A stretch of 64,000 nt of DNA from an uncultured Lachnospiraceae bacterium (lineage in GTDB: Bacteria; Bacillota; Clostridia; Lachnospirales; Lachnospiraceae): the NCBI GenBank assembly GCA_902788035.1, contig CADAIL010000001.1:141943-205942 (forward strand), read 5' to 3'. Positions within the stretch are counted from its first letter, which is position 1. Every line of letters begins with the position of its first letter. Both the position numbers and the translations under genes were made by a program. A model generated the notes under the pieces. That model saw only the letters and a program-made list of their open reading frames with translations. It did not search any database and was not told the DNA's origin. Positions 46,026-55,749 of this stretch are shown here, piece after piece.

Positions 46026-47201
46026 TTACTTATACAGCAGTCTCCGAACTCTCAGAACTCCCTCGATTTCCTTGAGCCTCTCGACCGTATCATGCGGCAT
46101 CGGAGCCGTGATGTCGAGCAGCGTGTACTCATAATCGCCGCGGCTCTTGGAAGCCAGATTGTCGATATTGAGCCCGTTGCTGCCAAAGAAGGAAGTGATC
46201 TGGGAAAGCATGTTGGGAATATTCCTGTGCAGGATCGCGACGCGCGCCACCGTCTGGCATATGCCGGCGTCAACGCTCGGATAATTCACGGAGTTCCTGA
46301 TATTGCCGTTATCCAGATAATCCTGCAGCTCGCGGACAGCCATCACTGCGCAGTTATCCTCGGCCTCCTCTGTGGATGCTCCGAGGTGAGGCAGAACGAC
46401 GGCGTTCTTCATTTTGACAGAGAGCGGATTGGAGAAATCCGTCACATACGCCCTGACTTTTCCGCTCTCGAGGGCTTCTCCCATGGCCTTCTCATCGACA
46501 AGCGCGTCGCGCGCAAAATTGAGGAAACGCACGCCGTCTTTCATCTTTGCGATGGCTTCAGCGCCGATCATGCCTTTCGTCGAATCGTTGCAGGGTACGT
46601 GGATCGTGATATAGTCGCACTGCGCGTATATATCGTCCAGATTTCTGGTGATGTGCGTAGCTCTGGAAAGGCTCCAGGCTGCGTCGACAGACAGGTACGG
46701 GTCATAGCCGAGGACATCCATGTGGAGGTCCACCGCGGTATTGGCCACCTGAACGCCGATCGCGCCGAGGCCGATCACGCCGAGTTTTTTATTGGTCAGT
46801 TCATTTCCTGCAAATGCTTTCTTCGCCTTCTCCGCAGCCTTCCCGATATTCTCATCGTCAGCGTTGTCTTTCACCCAGATAGCCCCTCCGATAATATCCC
46901 TGGCAGCCAGAAGAAGACCGGCGATGGTGAGTTCCTTGACGGAGTTGGCATTTGCACCCGGGGTATTAAAGACAACGATGCCTTCCTCGCTGCAGCGCTC
47001 AAGCGGAATATTGTTCACTCCGGCTCCCGCCCTCGCGATTGCCCGAAGTTCCGGCGGGAACTGCATGTTCTTCATGTCGGCAGAACGCACGAGAACGCCG
47101 GCGGCCTCATCAATTGTGTCTGTCAGTTCATAACCGGGCCTGAAATTCCGAAGACCCACTTCACTAATGTTGTTCAGGCAAAATATCTTTCTATCTTTCA
47201 T
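46026..47201 (-). CDS. serA: phosphoglycerate dehydrogenase
   Basis: 391 residues from ATG 47201 (GGGAGGAT 5 bases upstream; not 47258). First step of serine synthesis, NAD-dependent. Catalytic motifs: GVIGLGAIGVQVANTAVDLHM (Rossmann, near 143), LNFARDALVDEKAM (Arg), and NAVVLPHLGASTEEAEDNCAV (His). The C-terminal 75 residues read as a short ACT domain (MLSQITSFFGSNGLNIDNLAS), possibly for serine feedback. Single-gene unit here, with serC and serB not adjacent. Confidence 0.93.
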   Translation of the reverse strand: MKDRKIFCLNNISEVGLRNFRPGYELTDTIDEAAGVLVRSADMKNMQFPPELRAIARAGAGVNNIPLERCSEEGIVVFNTPGANANSVKELTIAGLLLAARDIIGGAIWVKDNADDENIGKAAEKAKKAFAGNELTNKKLGVIGLGAIGVQVANTAVDLHMDVLGYDPYLSVDAAWSLSRATHITRNLDDIYAQCDYITIHVPCNDSTKGMIGAEAIAKMKDGVRFLNFARDALVDEKAMGEALESGKVRAYVTDFSNPLSVKMKNAVVLPHLGASTEEAEDNCAVMAVRELQDYLDNGNIRNSVNYPSVDAGICQTVARVAILHRNIPNMLSQITSFFGSNGLNIDNLASKSRGDYEYTLLDITAPMPHDTVERLKEIEGVLRVRRLLYK

Positions 47202-47298
47202 CAGATCCTCCCAGGTTTTCAAGTTTCGCTCCGAAGGCTGCCGAGGAATCATTGTCACTTCCTGATGGCAGCAGCTTGCCGGACCGTGTCCGCGCGGC

Positions 47299-49059
47299 TC
47301 AGCCGATAATTTCGACGGGAGTTATGCGGCTCTTATTAAAGAAGCTCTCAATATCATGAATTCCGAGTGCCTCCATGTCAGCGATCGAGTTCTGATTCCC
47401 AATCATTGCCTGGTACAGGCGGTAACCATCGATATCGATTCGGGCTGTGCGCACATAATTATCCCGTATCTGGTTCCAGTAGGGAACAGAACCGTCTACA
47501 TTAGAATAGTAATTATAACCGTGATTCTTGTAATATGCAAACTTTTCATTGTCATACGAATAATCGCTCGGACCCTGCAGGTCTGATCCATGAGCAAATA
47601 TGATCGTGTCGATCGGGCCGACGATCGGAATTACATTCTCTTCGAATCTCTCCGTATCCGTCATAAGTGATTCGAGAGAAGCCGTATCGATATGACGGTG
47701 CCCCCATGTGTGGCTGGCAAATTCAAAGCCTTCGGCTTTCATGGCATTTGCAACCCTTGTGGCTTCGGCGACATCTTCATCGAAATCAAAGTCCGGATGA
47801 GCATCGAGCCAGTTTTTCTGGGCTTCATCCAGGCGCTCCGGATCGCGGGTTGCATAGACTTCATCCGTGCGGTAGCCGAGCACGCCGTTGTAACCTGTGA
47901 GGGCAATGATGCAGTGAGCATTGTGGTAGGAGAAATCCGGATGCTCATCGATAAAGGTCGAAAGAAGCGGCACGACGTCGTAGTCTCCTGTATGCTTCTC
48001 GCCGGAGTCATCCGTATAGATGCATTTTACCTTTCCGCTGTCATCGATAATAAGCTTTTCGGCAATACCCTGATCATCATAAGCGTGATAATAGCTGAGA
48101 TCATCCTCGGACATGACAGCCGGATGTTTGCCCGGGGGCAGCATGAGCGCGTCATTCTTCTCGAAGTGTACGTCGCCGTCGGAATCCACAGTCTCCTTCA
48201 CCATATCGCGCATTGTTACAAGCACAACACCGTAATCATACATCTGCTGTGTGATTGTGTTGAACTCGTCTGTTGAACACATCCAGCAGGCATTATCCTT
48301 AGCGATGAAGTCACTTGAAAGCTCGGGTATAAAGCCCCTGTCGTCATTGAGCAGTGAATGGTAGAAGAAATGGGGGATGACCTCCGGATCATATGCTATG
48401 CAGGAAGCCTTCTCCTCCTGGATTTCATTTATCAGATCCGTGTATGAGTCCGCCTCGGCGCTGCCCGAAAGAAGCGCGATCGCCGCGTCATAATCGTACA
48501 TGGCAGCAAGTTTTTTGGCCTCTTTTACAGTGTCATTCTCATTCGCGGCAGCCGAAGTGCTGACAGAATCAACAAGCATGCTCTCAGTCGCGGTGGCAGC
48601 CTGATTGTCACTTTGCGCATTATCCTTCTTGTCACGCCTGCCGCAGCTGCGAAGAATAAGTATGAGAACAAGCACGACCGCGAGCGCGCCGACAATCATA
48701 ATAATCCTTCGTATCATCTCCTGCTGCTTTCTTTTGGCCTCCTGCTCTCTGCGGAGACGGCGTTCTCTGCGTTTTTTCCTCTCATCAAGAGCGCGTTTTT
48801 CATCATCCAGAAGGCCATCTACATCACTCGGAGCTGCAGATCGTGTCACGGCAGATTTCTCAGCCATGTCTTTGGCTCTTCTGCTGCGTGTCTCATTCCC
48901 GGCTCTCTCAGACCTTCTCCTTCTCGGAGTCTCCTCCTTGATGCTCTCAGACCTTCTCCTTCTCGGAGTCTCCTCCTTGATGCTCTCAGATCTTCTCCTT
49001 ATCGGAGTCTCCTCCCCGGTACTCTCGGATTTTCTCCTTCTCTTTCTCTCTTCGCTCAT
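47299..49059 (-). CDS. polysaccharide deacetylase with cytoplasmic Arg-rich repeats
   Basis: 586 residues. Residues 1-50 are four 13-residue repeats (RRRRSESIKEETP type); a membrane anchor follows at about 118-140 (IIMIVGALAVVLVLILILRSC), then a Ser/Asn-rich linker. The catalytic NodB fold occupies about 270-570. MSEDDLSYY stands at the position of the usual TFDDG motif, and FASHTWGHRHIDT carries the metal His pair. Removes acetyl groups from a surface glycan such as GlcNAc-containing polymer. Altered motif 1 makes activity likely but not certain. Confidence 0.82.
   Translation of the reverse strand: MSEERKRRRKSESTGEETPIRRRSESIKEETPRRRRSESIKEETPRRRRSERAGNETRSRRAKDMAEKSAVTRSAAPSDVDGLLDDEKRALDERKKRRERRLRREQEAKRKQQEMIRRIIMIVGALAVVLVLILILRSCGRRDKKDNAQSDNQAATATESMLVDSVSTSAAANENDTVKEAKKLAAMYDYDAAIALLSGSAEADSYTDLINEIQEEKASCIAYDPEVIPHFFYHSLLNDDRGFIPELSSDFIAKDNACWMCSTDEFNTITQQMYDYGVVLVTMRDMVKETVDSDGDVHFEKNDALMLPPGKHPAVMSEDDLSYYHAYDDQGIAEKLIIDDSGKVKCIYTDDSGEKHTGDYDVVPLLSTFIDEHPDFSYHNAHCIIALTGYNGVLGYRTDEVYATRDPERLDEAQKNWLDAHPDFDFDEDVAEATRVANAMKAEGFEFASHTWGHRHIDTASLESLMTDTERFEENVIPIVGPIDTIIFAHGSDLQGPSDYSYDNEKFAYYKNHGYNYYSNVDGSVPYWNQIRDNYVRTARIDIDGYRLYQAMIGNQNSIADMEALGIHDIESFFNKSRITPVEIIG
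48882..49040 (-). repeat. 39-bp in-frame repeats encoding RRRRSESIKEETP units
   Basis: Four copies in the 5' end of the deacetylase gene, two almost identical at DNA level (around 48925 and 48965). Confidence 0.85.
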
Positions 49060-49117
49060 TGTCTTACCATCCCACTTGATAAAGTTTATACTGATGGTCT
49101 CTTAATCGAGACTCATA

Positions 49118-51088
49118 TTAACCAATCAGCTTAAGCATTGTCTCAATCAGTTTATTAACATCAATTGGTTTCTCAAGATAATCATCCATACCTGCAGCCT
49201 TTGCCGCCTCCCGATCTTCTTTAAATGCATTGGCGGAAATACATATGATCGGTATGCCGCTCTTGTCACTGTCCTCCATCCTGCGTATAGCCTTCGCTGC
49301 CTCGTATCCGTTCATAGTCGGCATCTGCGCATCCATGAGGATACATGCGTAATAACCGGCAGGCTTTTCATCAATCAGATCCACAGCAATTTTTCCGTTT
49401 TCAGCGGTATCGCTTTCCCCTCCTGATCGCTTCAGGAACTCGGACAGTATCGCCCGATTCATTCTGCTGTCCTCAACGATCAGAAAGCGTTTTCCTGCAA
49501 ATGTAGACATATCGAACGTCGGAGCCGCAGATCTGTTTCTCCTGCCTGATTTTCTACTGCCGGCACCTGCTATGAGACTGGTCGGCTGGTGCCGGAACTC
49601 AAGATAAATCTTGAATTCGGTCCCCTGCCCCGGCTCGCTTTTAACCTCAATCGATCCGCCGCCAATCTCCACAAGCCGCTTAATAATAGACAGCCCAAGG
49701 CCGTTTCCGGGAACGCCGCTTGTCGTTGACTTTTCCTCGCGCTCGAACGGCTCATACATACGCTGCTGAAATTCATTGCTCATACCTATGCCGTTGTCCC
49801 GAACAATTACTTCATAATTGCCGTAATTATCCAGATCCGAAGGAGACTCATTGATAATGAACTCTATCCTGCCGCCCTTAGGAGTATAATTGATCGCATT
49901 CTGAATTAAGTTGGATAATACCTGCTTTAACTTGATCTCATCGCAGTAGACCTTAGATTCCGAAATACCGGAGCTGTCACAGATAAATGTCTGCTGCTTG
50001 GACTTTGCCTGCTCGCAAAACATACTGCGAAGATCTTCCATGATGATCCTGAGATCATTCGGCTGCTGAAGGACCCGGTATCTGCCGCTCTCTATTCGGA
50101 CGAGATCTAGGACGTTGTTTACGAGTTCCAGCATGTATTTGCCCGAAGCACTGATTTTTTCAAGATAATCAGCGACCATGGCATCATCCCCGATAGAAGC
50201 ATAGGCCAATGTGGCATAGCCGATCACAGCGTTCATAGGCGTCCTTATGTCGTGGGACATATTGGACAAAAAAGCCGTCTTGGCAGCATTGGCCTGCCGT
50301 GCTTCCTGTAGCGCAATCTCGAGAAGTTCACGGCTTCTGTCTCTCTCCTCACGAAGCTCAGAGAGTTCCATATTATCTTCTCTTATTTTCTTCAGGCACA
50401 AGAGCACTTTTGTCGGTACTCCATTCTGTCTTGAAGATACCCTGTACTCAAGACCCCGCTTTCTTCCCATGTTGTTCGTATACTCGTAATGGGCGGAATC
50501 CTTGTCTTTGAGCAGTTCACGAAGACCGTCTACAGAACTGTCGGAGGGACTGCTCAGTTTTTTGTAGTCAGGAAGCTTTAGAGCCGCATATCGCTGATGG
50601 AACTCAGAGTATCTGCCCTGCCGCATCATTCCGAAAGTTCCGTTATCCGGCGTCTCGTAGACAACTGTGATAAAATCTGTCTCGAGATTTATTTCATAGA
50701 TTAAAGAGTAACGTGAAATAATACCTGTAAGAATATCGTTGGAAGTATCTTTTTTCGTGAGGACCTCAAGGACACATTCTCTCTGCTCACTCTCACTAAG
50801 CTCAAGCACAACAGGAAATGACTGCACGTTATAAACGTCGCCATTCAGGATGCCCTCTTTACAGCATCGCTCTCTGGTCCGGCAGGCAGTATAACTTGTA
50901 CAGTTCTCACAGCGATTGACATATCCCCAGACAGAAAAACAGGATTTGCCGAAATCGACCTGACCGCCAGGCTCAATAATAAGCTCTCTGCACTCATAGG
51001 GATCTACGACGCGGACGATATCATACAGATTCCGGAGCTCTGATATAAATTCATTTAATTTGGCACGGGTATAATGAGTGACACTCAT
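49118..51088 (-). CDS. hybrid sensor histidine kinase / response regulator
   Basis: 656 residues from ATG 51088 (GGAGGT 6 bases upstream). Residues 1-110 form a Cys-rich sensor (SCFSVWGYVNRCENCTSYTACRTRERCC), then a PAS-like region to about 215 and a coiled-coil to 265. HisKA with SHDIRTPMNAVIGY near 279, HATPase with NLIQNAINYTPKGG and GNGLGLSIIKRLVE. A C-terminal receiver domain has the phospho-Asp in ILMDAQMPTMNG near 586. No membrane segment, so a cytoplasmic sensor whose Cys cluster may bind a metal or heme-like ligand. Output partner is not visible nearby. Confidence 0.92.
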   Translation of the reverse strand: MSVTHYTRAKLNEFISELRNLYDIVRVVDPYECRELIIEPGGQVDFGKSCFSVWGYVNRCENCTSYTACRTRERCCKEGILNGDVYNVQSFPVVLELSESEQRECVLEVLTKKDTSNDILTGIISRYSLIYEINLETDFITVVYETPDNGTFGMMRQGRYSEFHQRYAALKLPDYKKLSSPSDSSVDGLRELLKDKDSAHYEYTNNMGRKRGLEYRVSSRQNGVPTKVLLCLKKIREDNMELSELREERDRSRELLEIALQEARQANAAKTAFLSNMSHDIRTPMNAVIGYATLAYASIGDDAMVADYLEKISASGKYMLELVNNVLDLVRIESGRYRVLQQPNDLRIIMEDLRSMFCEQAKSKQQTFICDSSGISESKVYCDEIKLKQVLSNLIQNAINYTPKGGRIEFIINESPSDLDNYGNYEVIVRDNGIGMSNEFQQRMYEPFEREEKSTTSGVPGNGLGLSIIKRLVEIGGGSIEVKSEPGQGTEFKIYLEFRHQPTSLIAGAGSRKSGRRNRSAAPTFDMSTFAGKRFLIVEDSRMNRAILSEFLKRSGGESDTAENGKIAVDLIDEKPAGYYACILMDAQMPTMNGYEAAKAIRRMEDSDKSGIPIICISANAFKEDREAAKAAGMDDYLEKPIDVNKLIETMLKLIG

Positions 51089-51200
51089 CCACTTACCTCC
51101 GTAAATATGAGCCAAATTTAGATATTACCGCTCTTATTATAATACAGATAGCCTTGAAAAACGACTATAAATTAAAGTCTCGCCTGTGAGACTGGAATTT

Positions 51201-51229
51201 AAATAAAAAGAGGGCTGCCGAAGCAGCCC
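51201..51229 (-). terminator. terminator after Na/Pi cotransporter gene
   Basis: Minus strand GGGCTGC TTCG GCAGCCC with C(UUCG)G-type loop, followed by TCTTTTT. Confidence 0.92.
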
Positions 51230-51250
51230 AATCTCTGTTTTTCATACATA

Positions 51251-53101
51251 TTAATGAAGCGGAGGAAAACTGTACTGCGCTTCAGACTTGTGTCCCGGCT
51301 GTGGAGTGAGCTGGCCGTAATACTTTTTATAGTTTTCGTTATACGCGTCCAGATATTCTTTGTTGCCGGAATGATGAAGGTTGTGTATATAATCATGTTC
51401 TCTTCCGATGATCTCAGTGTTGATCTGGCTTATTATAAATACAGCCAGGTCTGAACACTGATCGGAAATACGTTCGAGATTAGTGATAATGTTCTCGAAC
51501 TGAATGCCGCTGTAGATGGAGCAGATATTGTGTGTCATACGATAAATGTGACGATCTTTCATTGTCTCCATCAATGAGTCGATGACCTCCTCCATAGGCT
51601 CGACTCTGCGGGCTTCGTTAAGGTCGTTGTTCTTATATGCGTCGAGTGTTACATTTAAGATATCAGCTACCGCCTCGACGGCAATGGTAAGGTCATTTAA
51701 CGCGTCTTCGGAAAAAGTCCCTTCATGCTCTCTGAGCGCTGATACATCGTCCGCAATATTCTTGGCTCTGTCTCCGATTCTCTCAAAACTTGTAAGCGCT
51801 TTGATCTGGTAAGCCTGGACAAGGTGGTGCTGGTCCAGAGTCAGATTGCCGGAAAGATCCACGAGGTAGCGGTTAGTGGCGTCAGCCATGCGGTCGAGCA
51901 GAAGCTCTCTCTTGTTGATCTTTTCCGCACGCTTGTCATTATACGCAACAATCTGGCTGCATGCAGCGTTGAGATTCTGCAGAGCGGTATCCGCCATATG
52001 TCTGATTACATGCCCGGCGCGGTCAAGAGCCAGCTCCGGTGAGTTGAAAAGCAGTGGATCAAGATCCCTGAGGTTATCTTCGATCTCTGCTTCCTCGTTG
52101 TCACGGGCTTCAGGTCTGTCCGGAACAATCCTCTCAGACATTCTTGCCAACGCGCCGGAGAACGGAAGAAGCAGAACTGCCGGCACAAGTCTGAACACGC
52201 CGTGCAGGTTGGCAACGCCGCCTGAATTCAGAACACGATACCAGAGATCATTGCCCAGGACACCGGTTACTCTGAGGACCGTTATAGTCACTGCTATAAG
52301 AGTCGCTGCTATTACATTGTAAATAACGTGGACAGTCGCTGTACGGATCTGCTCCGGCTTTGCCCCGATCCGGCTGACCAGGAATGTTGTAAGGCAGTCG
52401 CCGATATTGACACCGATAATGACTGCAAATACTGCGCAGAACCGAAGTCCCATCGAACTCGCCATCGACTGCAGCATACCGACGACAGCGGACGAGCTCT
52501 GAATAATGCCGGTGACAAGAACGCCGGATAAAAATCCGAGAATATAGTTGTCTTCAAATGCTGTCAGAAGGCCGCTGAGGGAATCCGACATCTCACTCAC
52601 TGCATCGCTCATAAAGATAAGTCCCATGAACAGGATACCAAAACCTATGAGGATCGTCCCGAGATTCTGGGAATTCTTACCCTTTATGAACATGATAAGA
52701 ATGATGCCGGCGATCAGCGCGACCGGCGCAAGATTATCTGCCTTGAAGAAGTACAGAATACTTGTCGTTCCGGCACTGACGTCCATGAGGCGGATGATCT
52801 GTGCCGTGATGGCAGTACCGACATTTGCGCCGAGCACTATGCCTACGGACTGACGAAAACTCAGGAAGCCGGCTCCTACCAGACCGACCGTGAGGACGAT
52901 CGTCGCAGTAGAGCTCTGGATCATACAGGTGACCAGCATACCGAAGATGAACCCGATTACAGGCTTGTTCGTGACACGGGCCAATGCAATCTTCATCGCA
53001 CCGCCTGAAGACTGCTTCAGACCGTCGCCCATGATGCGCATTCCATAAAGGAACATTGACAGCCCTCCGAGAAGGGCAACTATTTTATAAAATAAATCCA
53101 C
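51251..53101 (-). CDS. Na/Pi cotransporter family protein with PhoU-like domain
   Basis: 616 residues, GTG start with AAAGGAG. The first ~310 residues are an NptA-type transporter with duplicated GIIQSSSAVVGMLQSMASS and SSTATIVLTVGLVGAG motifs. The C-terminal half (about 345-570) is helical, PhoU-like (QIVAYNDKRAEKINKREL, FERIGDRAKNIADDVSALRE, ERISDQCSDLAVFII). Imports phosphate with sodium; the PhoU part probably senses or regulates. Confidence 0.94.
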   Translation of the reverse strand: MDLFYKIVALLGGLSMFLYGMRIMGDGLKQSSGGAMKIALARVTNKPVIGFIFGMLVTCMIQSSTATIVLTVGLVGAGFLSFRQSVGIVLGANVGTAITAQIIRLMDVSAGTTSILYFFKADNLAPVALIAGIILIMFIKGKNSQNLGTILIGFGILFMGLIFMSDAVSEMSDSLSGLLTAFEDNYILGFLSGVLVTGIIQSSSAVVGMLQSMASSMGLRFCAVFAVIIGVNIGDCLTTFLVSRIGAKPEQIRTATVHVIYNVIAATLIAVTITVLRVTGVLGNDLWYRVLNSGGVANLHGVFRLVPAVLLLPFSGALARMSERIVPDRPEARDNEEAEIEDNLRDLDPLLFNSPELALDRAGHVIRHMADTALQNLNAACSQIVAYNDKRAEKINKRELLLDRMADATNRYLVDLSGNLTLDQHHLVQAYQIKALTSFERIGDRAKNIADDVSALREHEGTFSEDALNDLTIAVEAVADILNVTLDAYKNNDLNEARRVEPMEEVIDSLMETMKDRHIYRMTHNICSIYSGIQFENIITNLERISDQCSDLAVFIISQINTEIIGREHDYIHNLHHSGNKEYLDAYNENYKKYYGQLTPQPGHKSEAQYSFPPLH

Positions 53102-53272
53102 GGAAATCTCCTTTGCTAGAATTTCAATTCATCGTAAGAATTATATTTTGGCAGATTGAATCCGTCCACTAAAAATCCTGTATTGAAACTTTAAATCTAC
53201 AAATAAGTGGATTTTAGCCCCTCTATCATAGCACACAAGTAAAAACTACGTAAATTATATTGTGTTAAATGT

Positions 53273-53302
53273 AAAAAACCGGCGCATCCTGAAATGCGCC
53301 GG
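53273..53302 (-). terminator. terminator of glmM-nagB
   Basis: CCGGCGCAT / ATGCGCCGG stem followed by TTTTTT on the minus strand. Confidence 0.92.
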
Positions 53303-53341
53303 TCATTCCGCCTGTGAATGGGCGGGTTAAGTCAAACTGTA

Positions 53342-54133
53342 TTAAAGTCTCTCGTTCTTCTCGACATCGAGGAAATACTTGTAAGCGCCTACTGTCAGCT
53401 CGTCGCATGCAGATTCATCGCATGCGATGATTGCTGCCGGATGCATCTGGAGCGCGCTGCATGTCCACTTCTGGCTTACATTGCCCTCAACTGTCTTCGC
53501 AAGCGCGTTAGCTTTGTTGTGGCCGTTGATCAGGATAATAACTTCCTTAGCGTCTGTTACAGTGCCGATGCCTACAGAGAGAGCGTAAGCCGGGACCTTC
53601 TCCGGATCATTGTCAAAGAATCTGGAGTTGACAATGCGTGTGTCCGTAGTCAGTGTGCGAAGGCCTGTGCGGGATGTAAGGGATGTGAACGGCTCGTTGA
53701 AAGCGAGATGTCCGTCAACGCCGATGCCGCCCATAAAGAGGTCGATGCCGCCGTAGGAAGCGATTTTAGCTTCGTAGCGTGCGCACTCAGCTTCCGGATC
53801 CTCAGCAAGACCGTTGAGGATGTTGATGTTCTCAGGCTTCATATCTACAAGATGATCAAAGAAATAATAGTGCATGAAATACCAGTAGCTCTGGTCATGC
53901 TCGCGCGGGAGACCTACATATTCGTCCATGTTGAACGTGACGACATTTGCAAAACTCACTTCGCCGGCCTTATTCATGCGGGCAAGCTCCTCATAAACGC
54001 CGATCGGAGAAGAACCTGTCGGAAGACCGAGGACGAACGGTCTGTCTTCCTTGTGGTCATTGATCTTTTTTGCGATATAATTCGCTGTCCACTTGCTCAT
54101 CTTATCATAATTTTCCTGAATAACTACTCTCAT
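53342..54133 (-). CDS. nagB: glucosamine-6-phosphate deaminase
   Basis: 263 residues. Interconverts glucosamine 6-phosphate with fructose 6-phosphate and ammonia. Motifs: LGLPTGSSPIGVYEELAR near 38, TFNMDEYVGLPREHDQSY near 68, and the sugar-phosphate pocket GGIGVDGHLAFNEPF near 137 with active Asp and His. Its SD GGAGGTATAAG lies in the last codons of glmM with a 1-base gap, so translation is coupled. The C-terminal allosteric tail of the E. coli enzyme is reduced. Confidence 0.95.
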   Translation of the reverse strand: MRVVIQENYDKMSKWTANYIAKKINDHKEDRPFVLGLPTGSSPIGVYEELARMNKAGEVSFANVVTFNMDEYVGLPREHDQSYWYFMHYYFFDHLVDMKPENINILNGLAEDPEAECARYEAKIASYGGIDLFMGGIGVDGHLAFNEPFTSLTSRTGLRTLTTDTRIVNSRFFDNDPEKVPAYALSVGIGTVTDAKEVIILINGHNKANALAKTVEGNVSQKWTCSALQMHPAAIIACDESACDELTVGAYKYFLDVEKNERL

Positions 54134-54134
54134 C

Positions 54135-55481
54135 TTATACCTCCATATGACCCTTCGCGCGGATCACGTCAATAACTGAATCTACATATTTTTCACAAAT
54201 TTCATTGCTGCCGGCCTCGACCATAACGCGGATGACCGGTTCTGTGCCGCTCTCTCTGACAAGGATGCGGCCATTGTCGCCGAGATCCTCCGCGACCTTC
54301 TGAACAGCTGCCTGAACATCCGGATCGTTCTGTGCGTCCGGCTTGCTCTTTACGCGCACGTTCTTTAAGACCTGCGGATAAAAGACGACCGGCGCTGCCA
54401 GCTTGCTCATCTTCTGCTCCTTAGCGAGCATGACTTCCATGAGCTTAAGAGATGTCAGGATGCCGTCGCCGGTTGTGGCGTATTTGGTGAAAATGATATG
54501 GCCGCTCTGTTCGCCGCCGATGCGGTGACCGTACTTGACCATGTTCTCATACACATATTTATCACCGACCTTGGTCTTCTCGTAGTCGATGCCGACCTTG
54601 TCGAGGGCCTTGTAAAGGCCGAAGTTGGACATGACAGTCGTGACGACCTTATTGTTGAGAAGCTTTCCTCTCTCCTTCATATAGAGACCGTAAATGTAGA
54701 GGATGTGATCGCCTGTGACCACGTTGCCCTTCTCATCCACGCAGAGGCATCTGTCAGCGTCGCCGTCATAGGCAAATCCGACGTCGAGACCTTTCTCGAC
54801 AACAAACTTCTGCAGATGTTCAATATGTGTACTTCCGCAATCTGTATTGATATTGTATCCGTCAGGCTCATCGTTCATCACATATGTCTTTGCTCCGAGC
54901 GCATCGAAAACACTCTTTGCTATGGACCATGCAGCTCCGTTTGCGACGTCAAGACCGACCTTGACATTCTTGAAGCTGTACTTGGACATGGAAATGAGAT
55001 AGCCGATGTAGCGATTGCGGCCTGCCGCGTAATCGACAGTCCTGCCGACGTTGCGTGTTGCAAGCGGGATCTCAAGAGTTCCGTCGATATAATCCTCGAC
55101 CTTGAGGATCGTCTCCTCGTCCATCTTCTCGCCGTTGCCGTTCAGCAGCTTGATACCGTTATCGTAGAATGGATTGTGAGAGGCTGAAATCATAATGCCG
55201 CAGTCAAAATCATCTACTCTTGTAATATAGGCGACAGACGGAGTTGTCGTGACATGCATAATGTAAGCGTCGGCTCCGGATGCCATAAGACCTGTGCAGA
55301 GCGCGTACTCGAACATATAGGACGAACGTCTTGTGTCTTTTCCGATGACAATCTTGGCTTTCTTGTCGATTCTTGAGCCATAGTACCAGCCGAGGAAACG
55401 GCCGATCTTGATGGCATGTTCATAAGTCAGATTAACATTTGCTTCGCCGCGGAAACCGTCAGTTCCGAAGTATTTTCCCAT
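54135..55481 (-). CDS. glmM: phosphoglucosamine mutase
   Basis: 448 residues. Converts glucosamine 6-phosphate to glucosamine 1-phosphate for UDP-GlcNAc. Catalytic Ser in GIMISASHNPFYDNGIKLL at about residue 103; metal-binding YDGDADRCLCVDEKG near 243; GEQSGHIIFTKYATTGDG near 325; phosphate-binding RESGTEPVIRVMVEA near 415. SD GGGAG before the ATG. First gene of the operon with nagB; its leader holds a glmS-like ribozyme. Confidence 0.96.
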   Translation of the reverse strand: MGKYFGTDGFRGEANVNLTYEHAIKIGRFLGWYYGSRIDKKAKIVIGKDTRRSSYMFEYALCTGLMASGADAYIMHVTTTPSVAYITRVDDFDCGIMISASHNPFYDNGIKLLNGNGEKMDEETILKVEDYIDGTLEIPLATRNVGRTVDYAAGRNRYIGYLISMSKYSFKNVKVGLDVANGAAWSIAKSVFDALGAKTYVMNDEPDGYNINTDCGSTHIEHLQKFVVEKGLDVGFAYDGDADRCLCVDEKGNVVTGDHILYIYGLYMKERGKLLNNKVVTTVMSNFGLYKALDKVGIDYEKTKVGDKYVYENMVKYGHRIGGEQSGHIIFTKYATTGDGILTSLKLMEVMLAKEQKMSKLAAPVVFYPQVLKNVRVKSKPDAQNDPDVQAAVQKVAEDLGDNGRILVRESGTEPVIRVMVEAGSNEICEKYVDSVIDVIRAKGHMEV

Positions 55482-55566
55482 AAGAATTACTCCCTAGTAT
55501 TTATTAGAATTTATGATGCCTTAAATCCTGTGGGCTAAAAGGTATGCTCTGTTACAGTCTTGATTC

Positions 55567-55667
55567 TGCTTTTTACATGACCTCTTTCGACCCGCCCCGG
55601 GCCGCAGCAGCATCCGCCGAGTCTTTCGATAACTGCTGACCTCGTCGACCAATGTGGTCCTGGCGCT
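55567..55667 (-). ncRNA. glmS ribozyme-like self-cleaving riboswitch upstream of glmM-nagB
   Basis: Minus strand shows the conserved core in order: AGCGCCAGGACC, short P1 loop, GGTCGACGAGG, TCAGCAGTTATCGA, TCGGCGGATGCTGCTG, then CGGCCC...GGGTCG (P3) and AAAGAGG...TAAAAAGC. These match GCGCC, GACGAGG, TTATCGA and CGGCGG of the glmS ribozyme, and CAGCAG/CTGCTG fits P2-type pairing. The expected cleavage is before the G at 55666. In the known class glucosamine 6-phosphate is the coenzyme that triggers cutting, exposing mRNA to decay. It lies about 85 bases before glmM and 80 bases after the promoter. Seen: motif order; the class is inferred by recognition. Confidence 0.93.
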
Positions 55668-55749
55668 AATTAAAGTCAGATTCCTCCGTGTCGTGACTAA
55701 ATTTTAATGCTTATCATATGCGTGGCATCCCTGATAAACGTACCTATTC

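Noticed and set aside
46092..47309. 405-codon plus-strand frame
   Set aside because: Antisense shadow of serA, whose motifs and SD site are clear.
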